64,000 nucleotides of DNA, from NCBI RefSeq assembly GCF_000820845.2, contig NZ_CBXV010000002.1, forward strand, positions 186,001-250,000. Reading direction: 5' to 3'. This stretch comes from Pyrinomonas methylaliphatogenes. Its GTDB lineage: Bacteria; Acidobacteriota; Blastocatellia; Pyrinomonadales; Pyrinomonadaceae. Below the pieces are notes generated by a model that did no database searches, had not been told where the DNA came from, and worked only from the letters and a program-made list of their open reading frames with translations. How positions within the stretch are numbered: the stretch's first letter is position 1; each line of letters starts with the position of its first letter. Position numbers and translations under genes: made by a program. Positions 35,764 through 43,986 of this stretch are shown one piece after another.

Positions 35764-37731
35764 ATGGAGAGAACCTCAACGGCCAACTTAGAGCAATCTC
35801 CCTCCCAGTACAGATTCGGTCCATTCACGCTCGATGTCGCCGAGAAGACGCTCTGGCGCGGTGACGAACGCATAGCCATCACGCCCAAAGCTCTTGAGAC
35901 GCTGCTTGCGCTCGTGGAGCGTTGCGGCCACGTCGTCACCAAAGATGAGTTGATGGAGCGCATCTGGCCCGACACGTTTGTCGAAGAGGTAGGTCTGGCG
36001 CGAAACGTTTCGGTGTTGCGCAAGGTTCTAGGGGCCAATTACATCGAGACGGTGCCCAAACGCGGCTACCGTTTCACCGCGCCGGTCGAAAGATCGCCGT
36101 CACCGCCCGAAGGCGAGTCGCCAGAAGGATCTGCCGTCATTCAAAGAGCCGAACAAGCGATCGCTGAGCGAGGCCATGAAACGGCGCTCACCGCCACGCC
36201 GCTTTTCAAGCGCGAAGTCCCCTCGAGCGCAGGGAGCGACCTTTCGTTCATCAAGAGCAAACCATTTCTCATCGCCATGTTGATGACCGTCGCGCTGCTG
36301 CTGATGACGGCGCTTGTTCTCCGGCGAAGCGAGAAGCAGACACATGAAGATGGGGCCGAAATCGCGAAGCTGCGCACGTTGGCCGTGCTTCCGTTCGAGA
36401 TGCTCGACGCGCGCGCTGGCGATCAAGCTTTCGCCCTCGGCGCAGCCGATGCTTTAGTCACACGTTTGAGCGAGGTCAAACGGTTGGTCATTCGCCCGAC
36501 CGGCGAAACGCTCGAGCGCGCGCGCAACACGCAGAAGATCACACAGATCGGGCGCGCGCTCGGCGTCGAAGCCGTACTTATCGGCAAGATCCAGCGCGTC
36601 GGCGACAGGATGCGCGTCGTGACGCAAATCTTCCGTTCGCAAGACGAGGCGATCATCTGGGCCGAGAAGTTCGATCTCAAAGAGGATGATCCCTTCGATG
36701 TCCAAGATCGCATCGCCGAAAAGGTCGTGCGCACGCTCGCCCTCGCCCTAGCCAAAGAAGAGCGCGAACGGCTGCTGCGACGGACGACAGCCGATCCCGA
36801 GGCGGAGAAGAGCTACCTTTTGGGTCGCCACTTCTTGAATCAGCGCACGGAAAAGGCGACGAGAAAGGCCATCGAACATTTCCGCGAAGCCATCGCCCGT
36901 GATCCGGACTACGTGCTCGCCTATGTCGGTTTGGCAGAATCCTACGCCCTGCTCGGCGACCTCAACTACGCGGAGGCGCCCGAAGCATTCTCACGGGCGC
37001 GCGATATGGCACTGCGCGCCATCGCGATTGATCCTGAGTTCGGCCCCGCTTACGCCGTGCTCGCCTTCGTCAAACATCGCTACGATTGGGACTGGACCGG
37101 CGCCGAAGAGGATTTCAAACGGGCGATCGCGCTCGCGCCGAACTACGATATGGCCCACTACTGGTATGCGCTCTTCCTGATGACGGCTGGGCGGTTCGAT
37201 GAGGCCAAAGCGGAGATGGAACGCGCCGTCGAGATCAATCCGCTTTCGATCATCATCGTGACTAACGGCGGGCTCCCATACCTATTCGCCCGCGAATATG
37301 ACCAAGCGATTGCGCATTTTCAACGCGCGCTGGAATTAGATAGAAACTACTATTTGGCCCACCTTCGCCTCTACGAGACTTACGAGTTGATGGGCGATGA
37401 CAAACGCGCCATCGAAGCGATGTATGCGGGGCTGGTCGCCGCCGGCAGAACCGAATTTGCCGAAGAACTCATGCGGTCGTACCGCACAATAGGCTATAAA
37501 GCCGCCGTCAAGAGCTTTCTCGCGCGCTATCCGTGGCGTCTCGCCTACGCGAACGCATGCAGCTACGCGCGCATAGGCGAACGCGATCTCGCGTTACGAA
37601 GCTTGCGGCAGGCGGTGGAGCGGCGCGAAAGCCGACTGGTGTACGCTATGCAGGCGCCTGACTTTGACTGGCTGCGCGCGGATCCCGAATACCAACGACT
37701 GATCGCAGAACTTTTGAAACGCAGAAACTAA
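35764..37731 (+). CDS. CadC-like winged-helix regulator with membrane segment and TPR domain
   Basis: 655 residues from ATG 35764; an in-frame TTG 51 bp upstream is rejected. Residues about 15-105 form an OmpR-type winged helix (FGPFTLDVAEKTLW...IPKRGYRFTAPV pattern). One transmembrane segment (about 165-190, FLIAMLMTVALLLMTALVL) separates it from an outer part with a TolB-N/FlgO-like domain (LAVLPFEML, VEAVLIGKIQRVGDRMRV) and at least six TPR repeats (from about 350). This is a one-component sensor type expanded in acidobacteria. Target unknown; the flanking secreted protein and its own promoter are candidates. Confidence 0.9.
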   Translation: MERTSTANLEQSPSQYRFGPFTLDVAEKTLWRGDERIAITPKALETLLALVERCGHVVTKDELMERIWPDTFVEEVGLARNVSVLRKVLGANYIETVPKRGYRFTAPVERSPSPPEGESPEGSAVIQRAEQAIAERGHETALTATPLFKREVPSSAGSDLSFIKSKPFLIAMLMTVALLLMTALVLRRSEKQTHEDGAEIAKLRTLAVLPFEMLDARAGDQAFALGAADALVTRLSEVKRLVIRPTGETLERARNTQKITQIGRALGVEAVLIGKIQRVGDRMRVVTQIFRSQDEAIIWAEKFDLKEDDPFDVQDRIAEKVVRTLALALAKEERERLLRRTTADPEAEKSYLLGRHFLNQRTEKATRKAIEHFREAIARDPDYVLAYVGLAESYALLGDLNYAEAPEAFSRARDMALRAIAIDPEFGPAYAVLAFVKHRYDWDWTGAEEDFKRAIALAPNYDMAHYWYALFLMTAGRFDEAKAEMERAVEINPLSIIIVTNGGLPYLFAREYDQAIAHFQRALELDRNYYLAHLRLYETYELMGDDKRAIEAMYAGLVAAGRTEFAEELMRSYRTIGYKAAVKSFLARYPWRLAYANACSYARIGERDLALRSLRQAVERRESRLVYAMQAPDFDWLRADPEYQRLIAELLKRRN

Positions 37732-37819
37732 GATCCCGCTCCCGATCTTTTGGCGAGCGAGGCTCGGCTGACGGCCTCGCGTCGCTCTCGTCTTTCCCCA
37801 ATGCGATAAGCGCGATTCG

Positions 37820-37858
37820 GGAAGCGGCGCCACAACCATCAACTCCAGCGCCGCTTCC
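37820..37858. terminator. Hairpin between convergent genes (11-bp stem)
   Basis: GGAAGCGGCGC (37820-37830) is perfectly complementary to GCGCCGCTTCC (37848-37858). It lies between the ends of the CadC-like gene and the PEP-CTERM gene and may act in both directions, though no T-run follows. Confidence 0.45.
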
Positions 37859-37889
37859 GATCGGTCGCCAATTGCCCTTCGCAAAGTTT

Positions 37890-37927
37890 GAGCCTTGTAA
37901 GCTGGTCTCGCGCCCCTTACAAGGCTC
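37890..37927. terminator. Second hairpin between convergent genes (12-bp stem)
   Basis: GAGCCTTGTAAG (37890-37901) pairs perfectly with CTTACAAGGCTC (37916-37927) around a 14-nt loop. It lies 33 bp beyond the stop codon of the PEP-CTERM gene on the minus strand. No T-run follows. Confidence 0.45.
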
Positions 37928-37959
37928 GTGCGATACAGCGACAGAATTCGCGCTCGCGC

Positions 37960-38886
37960 TTACTTGCGCCGGCGTCGTTTGATCGCGCCGACCATGCCAG
38001 TCAACCCTGTGCCGAGCAACAGCATCGTCGTCGGCTCCGGTACGGGCGTTTGTTGCCCGCAAGGCGGCTGATTCGGACCACCGCAAACCTGTAAGCTCCC
38101 GCCCTGGATGAACACGGCGGAATCAAGATTAGCATCAGAGACATCGGCGATGCCGAGGATCAGCACGTTCTCTTGATTAGGGTTCACAGGCGCCACAAAA
38201 CTCAGCACCGTCGTGAATCCATCCAATTGCGTTTCGTACGGCCCGACCGTGTTGCCCGGAAACGGATTGTTGTCTATGTAGTAACTGCAGTTCGCGCATG
38301 GTCCTGCAGCCCTATTTCTACCACTAGCGTGTCCATTGTTGACGTTGTTGATCGCAACGGGCATTGACGTTCCCGGAATCAAGGCATAGTTCGCTCCGTT
38401 GACGAAGAAGCCGAAGACATCGTTGTACTGGCTGTCGACGTACTCATTGTACTCCTCCGAACCGAAAACGTAGCTGAACTGAATCTGGTTGCCGTTCGGC
38501 ACGAACCTGATCTCGAGCAACGTCGCATTGTAGGTATTGGCCCCATTGACCAACCCGGAAAGCAACGAACTGCCCAGCGCGCCGTTATTTGATCCTGAGC
38601 TGCCGCTGCCGTTTTGACCTTGAACGAAGGTGGCCAATCCTGTGGTGAGCACGATGCCTTGCGTGATGCCGATGCTCGTGCCACCGCCGGTGAAGGTGCC
38701 AGCAGCATTTTGCGCGCCGGTCAAAGTGGCGCTGTTGATAGTGATGCCGCTCGATGAAGAGAGCAGCGCGTTGGCCAATTGTAAAGCGTTGTTATTGTTT
38801 GTCACCGTGAGAGTGTCGGCCCGAAGGGAGCCCGCTGCGAGCAGGCAGATGGCCGCGAGAAAGAAGATTTTGAGGGTTTGCCGCAT
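37960..38886 (-). CDS. PEP-CTERM surface protein with choice-of-anchor L domain
   Basis: 308 residues from ATG 38886, with GGAGG upstream. A signal peptide (about 1-22) is followed by a domain typical of choice-of-anchor L proteins: GIVLTTGLATFVQG, IQFSYVFGSEEYNEYV, DVFGFFVNG, and VLILGIADVSDANLDSAVFI. The C-terminus is a complete PEP-CTERM sorting signal: VPEPTTMLLLG, a short hydrophobic helix and the basic tail KRRRRK. Such proteins are processed by an exosortase and released into extracellular matrix. No exosortase gene is in the window. Confidence 0.93.
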   Translation of the reverse strand: MRQTLKIFFLAAICLLAAGSLRADTLTVTNNNNALQLANALLSSSSGITINSATLTGAQNAAGTFTGGGTSIGITQGIVLTTGLATFVQGQNGSGSSGSNNGALGSSLLSGLVNGANTYNATLLEIRFVPNGNQIQFSYVFGSEEYNEYVDSQYNDVFGFFVNGANYALIPGTSMPVAINNVNNGHASGRNRAAGPCANCSYYIDNNPFPGNTVGPYETQLDGFTTVLSFVAPVNPNQENVLILGIADVSDANLDSAVFIQGGSLQVCGGPNQPPCGQQTPVPEPTTMLLLGTGLTGMVGAIKRRRRK

Positions 38887-39180
38887 CTTTATCCTCCATA
38901 TTTGATGTGGCACTTCAAGAGGGTTAAGGGCATGCCAGCGCGCGCCACCTGGGGCACAATGCGACGCACGACGGCCTGTGCGAAAACGTTCGGTTGCTCA
39001 CCAGTCTCGCCCTCCGCGCTAGAATCGACGCGAAACGATCCGTTCGCCCTTTTCGACCGCGCGAACTGACTCTGACTGCACCGCCCTAACGCGCGGTGAT
39101 TGCCTTACCCATACGACCTGGCTTTTTTCGATCTGGCTGCAACCGCATGGCGTTTACCTTAGAGCCTTTCGCACGATCCG

Positions 39181-39213
39181 TCTTTGAAAGAAGCTGACAA
39201 TTCTTTGAAAGAA
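39181..39213. promoter_or_regulatory. Tandem dyads 21 bp apart, possible operators
   Basis: TCTTTGAAAGAA occurs at 39181-39192 and 39202-39213. The second with its flanking base is a dyad TTCTTT-G-AAAGAA. A 21-bp spacing is two helical turns, as in tandem operator sites. No gene lies immediately downstream on either strand. Confidence 0.35.
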
Positions 39214-39216
39214 AGT

Positions 39217-39408
39217 TTACAGGCCAATTTCGATCTGAGTTTCAGGAAAAAGCCAGATCTGTAAGGTCGCATCTTTACCTAAGAGCTTCAGGAAGAGTTC
39301 AAGCGCAAAGCTCGAATGTGTGAGGTTTGTTTCATCCGAATGGCCAAACACGCGCCGAACCGTTTCGAAACCCGCCGAACTATGGCAGTGCTGCGTTGCC
39401 TTCGCCAT
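39217..39408 (-). pseudogene. Possible gene remnant, HEPN-like fragment
   Basis: 63 codons with no ribosome site. The translated middle, THSSFALELFLKLL, resembles the helix NxSFALELxLK found in several HEPN-type proteins, but the fragment stops 22 residues later and has no RX4-6H active site. It may be the decayed end of a longer gene or a chance ORF. Confidence 0.2.
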
Positions 39409-39513
39409 GAGAGATCAATAAAAATCTTGCGTTTTCGGCTTCTTCGCCAGAACGTCTTCGACAAGCGTTCCGGCGCGGCGAGTGAATCTAACCATTGACT
39501 CGAACGCCGAGTG

Positions 39514-39603
39514 AGGGATGGTCACAGATTGCGCCCGTCGCTCTTGTGAGCGACGATGAAGGCTGGTTGTCGGTCGAAAGGGATGGTCACAGATTGCGCC
39601 CGT
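39514..39603. repeat. Paired direct repeat
   Basis: A 25-bp sequence starting AGGGATGGTCACAGATTGCG occurs at 39514-39538 and again, identical, at 39579-39603. The period is 65 bp and the 40 bp between copies are unique. Confidence 0.85.
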
Positions 39604-39692
39604 TGTCCCAGATAGCGCGCCGGTTTTTGACCAGCTCCCCTCGACGCGCTATGCGCGAAGATCGTTTCGCCCGGCGTCGCAGGCTGGAGGGA

Positions 39693-40169
39693 TCAGTCGG
39701 AAACGGCATGCGATTGCGCGCGAGCCGCCGGATGAGTGTAAGGTAGAAGGCGGCGTTTGAGCTCTTCGGGGATCGGCACGCTCTTCATCGTCTCGCGCTT
39801 GACGGCGACCAGCACGAAATGGGCCTCGGCGATCAGATTGGCCTCGCCTTTACGGCGCACCTCGAAATTTATGCGCATGGATTTGTGGCCGAAATGGCCC
39901 ACATAGGTCGCCACTTCCAACAGGTCATCGAGCTGCGCAGCGCGATAGAAGTCGCATTCCAAGTGAACGCGCGGCAACCATATATCCAACTGATCGAACA
40001 GGCGGCTGTAAGGCAAACCGATGGCGCGGAACAGTTCGGTTTCGGCGAACTCGAAGAAGCGTATGTAAGCGCCGTAGAAGATGATGCGCGCGGCATCGAC
40101 ATCGCCCCATCGGACGCGCTCCTCGATGCAGAATTTCCAAGGTTCGTGCAACGACTCTTCTCCGTTCAC
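39693..40169 (-). CDS. Acyl-CoA thioesterase, 4-hydroxybenzoyl-CoA-thioesterase type
   Basis: 158 residues with the hotdog fold. The start RVRWGDVDAARIIFYGAYIRFFE carries the conserved Asp of the 4HBT active site, and the helix FFEFAETELFRAIG follows as expected. It hydrolyses thioesters of CoA; the acyl group cannot be read from sequence. Its ATG overlaps the stop of the alpha/beta-hydrolase gene by four bases (ATGA), so the two are translated together. Confidence 0.9.
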   Translation of the reverse strand: MNGEESLHEPWKFCIEERVRWGDVDAARIIFYGAYIRFFEFAETELFRAIGLPYSRLFDQLDIWLPRVHLECDFYRAAQLDDLLEVATYVGHFGHKSMRINFEVRRKGEANLIAEAHFVLVAVKRETMKSVPIPEELKRRLLPYTHPAARAQSHAVSD

Positions 40170-40954
40170 AGGCTGCTCAAAAACTGGTCCAGCGCGCGAT
40201 TGAACTCTTCCGGTCGCTCGACGTTCGACAGATGCCCGGCTCCGTCGAGCACCACCAGAGTCGAACCAGCGATCTCGCGATGCATCGCCGCAGACAGCTC
40301 CGGCGGCGTCAACTGATCTTCGCGCCCGACGATGATGAGCGTGGGAACGCGGATTTGAGCGAGCAAGTCGCTTTGATCGCGCCGCGCCGCCATGCCACGC
40401 TGCGCGGCGGCGATCCCTTGTGGATCGTTGCGCACGACCATCGATCGCAGCCTTTCGCTTATCTCCGGTCGTTCGGCTATGGTCTGCGGCGCGATCAATT
40501 TCGGGATCATCTCTTCGGCGATCGCCGCCGCCCCTTCACGCAACGCGCGCTCGGCCATCCGCTCGCGATTGAGTCGCGCCTCTTCCGAATCGGCCTGCGC
40601 GCGCGTATCGGCGAGGATGAGGGCGCGCACGCGCTGCGGGAATTGGCGGTAGAAGGCGAGCGTGACGTATCCTCCCATCGAGAGTCCACCGATCACCGCC
40701 CGCTCGATCCCCAAGTCATCGAGGAGCGAAGCTATGTCCTGCGCCATTTCTTCCATGGTCGCCGATGGCATCACGCTTGACTCGCCGAAACCGCGAAGGT
40801 CGGGCGTAATGAACCGATACTCGTGGCTCAAGGCTTCGACCTGTTCGCTCCACATCGTGCGGTTAAGCGGGAAGGCGTGCAACAGGACGACCGGAAGCCC
40901 TTCACCTCGCTCATCGTAAGCCAGCTCGATCCCACCCAGATGCGCAAAGGTCAT
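40166..40954 (-). CDS. Alpha/beta hydrolase
   Basis: 262 residues from ATG 40954; the longer frame begins at an upstream alternative start without a ribosome site. Catalytic triad: Ser in VIGGLSMGGYV, Asp in GREDQLTPPE and His in GAGHLSNVE. The oxyanion region is LLHAFPLNRTMW. Overall pattern resembles 3-oxoadipate enol-lactonase-like and other small-ester hydrolases. Translationally coupled to the thioesterase gene, which suggests a joint role in breaking down acyl or aromatic compounds; that is inference. Confidence 0.9.
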   Translation of the reverse strand: MTFAHLGGIELAYDERGEGLPVVLLHAFPLNRTMWSEQVEALSHEYRFITPDLRGFGESSVMPSATMEEMAQDIASLLDDLGIERAVIGGLSMGGYVTLAFYRQFPQRVRALILADTRAQADSEEARLNRERMAERALREGAAAIAEEMIPKLIAPQTIAERPEISERLRSMVVRNDPQGIAAAQRGMAARRDQSDLLAQIRVPTLIIVGREDQLTPPELSAAMHREIAGSTLVVLDGAGHLSNVERPEEFNRALDQFLSSL

Positions 40955-41127
40955 GGCGCACAACTCCCTTTCGACACCCGCAAAGCGCGTTATTTTACCT
41001 GCAAGTGATGACAAAAGCGAACGCGAGCGGATCGCCACCGATTGAGACTCAACGGCGGCGACTCAGGCGAATGCGCGAAGGTTATCTCCGTCACGCGCAT
41101 TTAGCCTAAAATCTTCGGCAAGGGCGC

Positions 41128-42204
41128 ATGAGGATCCTGCAGATCAGTTCGGCACGAAGCATCGGCGGCGGAGAGAGGCATTTCGTCGATCTCGTCCATG
41201 TTCTCGTCCGACGTGGACACGAAGTATATGTCGCGCTGCGCCCTCATTCTCCGCTTCGCGCGCAACTGACCTCGCTACAGCCACGAAACATCTTGACGCT
41301 CGGGCTACGTAACGCCGTGGATCTGCTGAGCGCGCGGCAGCTCGCGCGCTTCATCCGCGAACATCGGATAGAGATCGTTCACGCCCATCTTGCGCGCGAT
41401 TACACGCTCGCCGCGGTCGCCGTCAGATGGGCCGGTTCCGCGCGCCTCGTGCTCACGCGCCACGTGCTCTTTCCGCTGACGAGAATTCACCGTTTGACGC
41501 TCGGCAACGCCGCGCGCATCATCGCCGTCTCCCATGCCGTCGGCGACGCGCTACGCCGTCAAGGCATCTTCGACGAAGCGAAGATCAGCGTCGTCCACAA
41601 CGGCATAGATTGTGAGAGGTTCGCCGATCGGCGGGAAGCCCACCGGTCCGGCAAACTGATCGGAACGATCAGCGATTTTACGGCGATCAAAGGGGCAGAA
41701 GATTTCATTCGCGCAGCGAGCCTCGTCGCGCGGCGGCACCGCGACGTTCGATTCGTCATCGCGGGCGAGGACCGATCGCCGGGGCGCGAGAATCTCGCTC
41801 GCATTTTGAGGTTGATCGAACGGCTCGATCTCGATGGGAGGATCAGCCTGTCCGGTTGGGTCGAAGACATCGAGTCGTGGTTCGCCGCGCTCACCTTGTT
41901 CGTTTCGACTTCGCGTTACGAAGCCTTCAGCCTCGCGATCGTCGAAGCGATGGCGAGCGGCGTTCCCGTGATCGCGACCCGCTCCGCAGGCGCCAGCGAG
42001 ATCATTACGGATGGCGTAAGCGGATGTCTCGTTCCGATCGGCGATGCCGAAGCGCTGGCGGCAACGATCATCGAACTGCTCGACCGCGCCGAGGAGGCTG
42101 AACGTTTGAGCGAGAAGGCCCGCCAGATCGTTCAGCAAAAGTTTTCGCTCGAACGGATGGTCGCCGAAACGGAGGCCGTCTACCGCCAAGCGCTCGCCGA
42201 TTGA
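41128..42204 (+). CDS. Glycosyltransferase family 4 protein
   Basis: 358 residues with the GT-B fold. The acceptor side starts ISSARSIGGGERHFVDL and the donor-binding side has SRYEAFSLAIVEAMASGVPVI, with the EX7E-type glutamates of GT4. It transfers a sugar from a nucleotide donor to a glycan or lipid at the membrane face. No other cell-envelope gene is adjacent. The last codons and the stop lie in the first copy of a paired repeat. Confidence 0.9.
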   Translation: MRILQISSARSIGGGERHFVDLVHVLVRRGHEVYVALRPHSPLRAQLTSLQPRNILTLGLRNAVDLLSARQLARFIREHRIEIVHAHLARDYTLAAVAVRWAGSARLVLTRHVLFPLTRIHRLTLGNAARIIAVSHAVGDALRRQGIFDEAKISVVHNGIDCERFADRREAHRSGKLIGTISDFTAIKGAEDFIRAASLVARRHRDVRFVIAGEDRSPGRENLARILRLIERLDLDGRISLSGWVEDIESWFAALTLFVSTSRYEAFSLAIVEAMASGVPVIATRSAGASEIITDGVSGCLVPIGDAEALAATIIELLDRAEEAERLSEKARQIVQQKFSLERMVAETEAVYRQALAD

Positions 42205-42275
42205 GGCTGGATCAGATGAAAGATGCGATACACCCGCGCGCGCAAGAAACTCCGATTGGCTGGATCAGATGGAAG
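42197..42275. repeat. Paired direct repeat starting across a stop codon
   Basis: CCGATTG(AG)GCTGGATCAGATG(A/G)AAG occurs at 42197-42222 and 42252-42275, with a 2-bp indel and one mismatch; period 53-55 bp. The first copy includes the TGA stop of the glycosyltransferase gene (42202-42204). The second ends 4 bp from the end of metK. Confidence 0.8.
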
Positions 42276-42278
42276 TCC

Positions 42279-43385
42279 CTATTCTTCCCAAGTCAGCCAA
42301 GGCTTGCCGAAATGGCCGTAGTTCGTCGTTTGTCTGTAGATCGGGCGCAAAAGATCGAGCCGTTCGATGATCGCCGCGGGACGGAAATCGAAACGCGAGA
42401 CGAACTCCGCCGCCGCCTCATCATCTCCGGTCCCGAAAGTTTCGACTTTGACCGAGACGGGCCGCGCCACGCCGATCATGTAGGCGACTTGGATTTCGAC
42501 TCGCCGCGCCAACCCTTCCTTAATCAATTGGCGCGCGAGCCAGCGACAGAAATATGCGCCGCTGCGGTCCACTTTCGACGGGTCCTTGCCGGAGAAAGCG
42601 CCGCCGCCGTGGCGCCCCATCCCGCCATAAGTATCGACGATGATCTTGCGCCCCGTCACGCCGCAATCGACCGAAGGCCCGCCTTGGACGAAACTGCCCG
42701 TTGGATTGACGCTAAAGCGGATCCGCGGATGGAACCAACGGTCGAGAGCGCGCGGCGCGAGACTTTCGATGACATACTGTCGAATCTCATCCTGACTCGT
42801 CCCGCTGGCATGCTGCGTCGAGACGACCACATCCGTCACCTCTTTCGGTTCACCAGCCTCGTAAAGCACGGTGACCTGTGTCTTCGCGTCAGGACGCAAC
42901 CAAGCGCATCGCCCTTCATGTCGGTCCTGCGCGAGCGTTCGCGCCAACCGATGCGCAAGCATGATCGGCAACGGCATCAGCTCTGGAGTTTCGTCCGTCG
43001 CATAACCGAACATGATGCCTTGATCGCCCGCTCCCTGTTCTCCGCTGACGTTCTTTCGCGGATCGACGCCTTGCGCTATTTCCGCCGCCTGTTTGCTGAT
43101 GAATTGAAGAAGACGTAACCCCTCGGCATTGAACGGCTCGCTCGCGTCCGTGTAACCGATGTCCGCCACGGCGCGACGCACGACCGCTTCATGATCGACT
43201 TCGGCTTCGGAGGTGATTTCGCCAGCGAGGACGACCGTATCCCCTTTACACAAAGCTTCACATGCGACGCGACTCAGCGGATCACGCTCGAGATAGGCAT
43301 CGAGAATCGAATCCGAGATGTAATCGCAGACCTTGTCGGGATGCCCTTCGGAAACCGATTCGGAAGTGAAATGCCAGACTCGCAT
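42279..43385 (-). CDS. metK: S-adenosylmethionine synthetase
   Basis: 368 residues from ATG 43385. Makes SAM from methionine and ATP. Motifs: FTSESVSEGHPDKVCD, the GAGDQG loop (GEQGAGDQGIMFGYA) and the glycine-rich GGGAFSGKDPSKVDRS near the C-terminus. The protein is slightly short compared with the ~385-400 residues of most MetK but has all key parts. The ATG sits in the loop of a small hairpin (GACTC-ATGC-GAGTC). No SAM riboswitch is recognisable in the 150-bp leader. Last gene of the run from the zinc-ribbon gene. Confidence 0.96.
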   Translation of the reverse strand: MRVWHFTSESVSEGHPDKVCDYISDSILDAYLERDPLSRVACEALCKGDTVVLAGEITSEAEVDHEAVVRRAVADIGYTDASEPFNAEGLRLLQFISKQAAEIAQGVDPRKNVSGEQGAGDQGIMFGYATDETPELMPLPIMLAHRLARTLAQDRHEGRCAWLRPDAKTQVTVLYEAGEPKEVTDVVVSTQHASGTSQDEIRQYVIESLAPRALDRWFHPRIRFSVNPTGSFVQGGPSVDCGVTGRKIIVDTYGGMGRHGGGAFSGKDPSKVDRSGAYFCRWLARQLIKEGLARRVEIQVAYMIGVARPVSVKVETFGTGDDEAAAEFVSRFDFRPAAIIERLDLLRPIYRQTTNYGHFGKPWLTWEE

Positions 43386-43536
43386 GAGTCCACACGCTCC
43401 GCATGATGAGGTTTCGGGCCGGCGCGGCCTGGATGTCATGATAGCTCATGTCGCGCGGTGATTGAACTTTTCGCCTGATGGTCCTGCGGCTTGTGGTCTT
43501 GCAGAAACGGCGCACAGATGGGCCGCCGCTATGAGA

Positions 43537-43986
43537 TCAGCGCGCCGCGCGCTCGCGCAGGAGCGCGGCGACATGAGCGCTGATCCTTTGGCCCACCTCT
43601 CGTTCCTCTTCCTGATCCTTATATTTGCGACGCGGCCAGAAGAAACCTTTGAGCCCATCGCCGCGCCGTCGCGGCACGATGTGAAGATGAAGATGCGGGA
43701 CGCTCTGACTGACGCGATTGTTGATGGCCAAGAAGGTGCCTTCAGCTTCGACCGCCGCCTCGACGGCGCGCGCTAAAAGCTGCGCGTTGCTGAAGAACGC
43801 GCCGACGAGCGCCGAAGGCAGATCGGGCAAAGTCTGATGATGCTCCTTTGGGATCAAAAGGCAATGGCCCGGGAAAAGGGGTCTATGGTCCAGAAAGGCG
43901 AGCGTCGCCTGATCCTCGAAGACGATGCTCGCTTCCCTCTCCCCTCTAACTATCTGACAGAAGACGCAACCTCGCTCCGCGCTCAT
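43537..43986 (-). CDS. HIT-family nucleotide hydrolase/transferase
   Basis: 149 residues. The histidine triad is HLHLHIV, and the N-terminal CVFCQIVRGE and FPGHCLLIPKEHH are typical. Proteins of this type hydrolyse AMP-linked compounds such as adenosine phosphoramidates or ApnA. Its start overlaps the USP stop by four bases (ATGA), so the genes are translated together. The C-terminal tail is longer and more charged than usual (WPRRKYKDQEEE). Confidence 0.92.
   Translation of the reverse strand: MSAERGCVFCQIVRGEREASIVFEDQATLAFLDHRPLFPGHCLLIPKEHHQTLPDLPSALVGAFFSNAQLLARAVEAAVEAEGTFLAINNRVSQSVPHLHLHIVPRRRGDGLKGFFWPRRKYKDQEEEREVGQRISAHVAALLRERAAR

Larger units (their letters stand above)
38887..39692. 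other. Large intergenic region (806 bp)
   Basis: Contains two TCTTTGAAAGAA dyads 21 bp apart (39181-39213), a doubtful 63-codon ORF (39217-39408, minus) and a paired direct repeat (39514-39603). The part from 38890 to 39180 shows no gene, hairpin or repeat that I can support. This is the largest gap between supported genes in the window. Confidence 0.5.

Noticed and set aside
42201-43118. 305-codon plus-strand frame over metK
   Set aside because: Shadow of metK, whose motifs are complete on the other strand.
43386-43536. SAM riboswitch ahead of metK
   Set aside because: None of the SAM-I, SAM-II or SAM-IV core sequences can be found in the leader.
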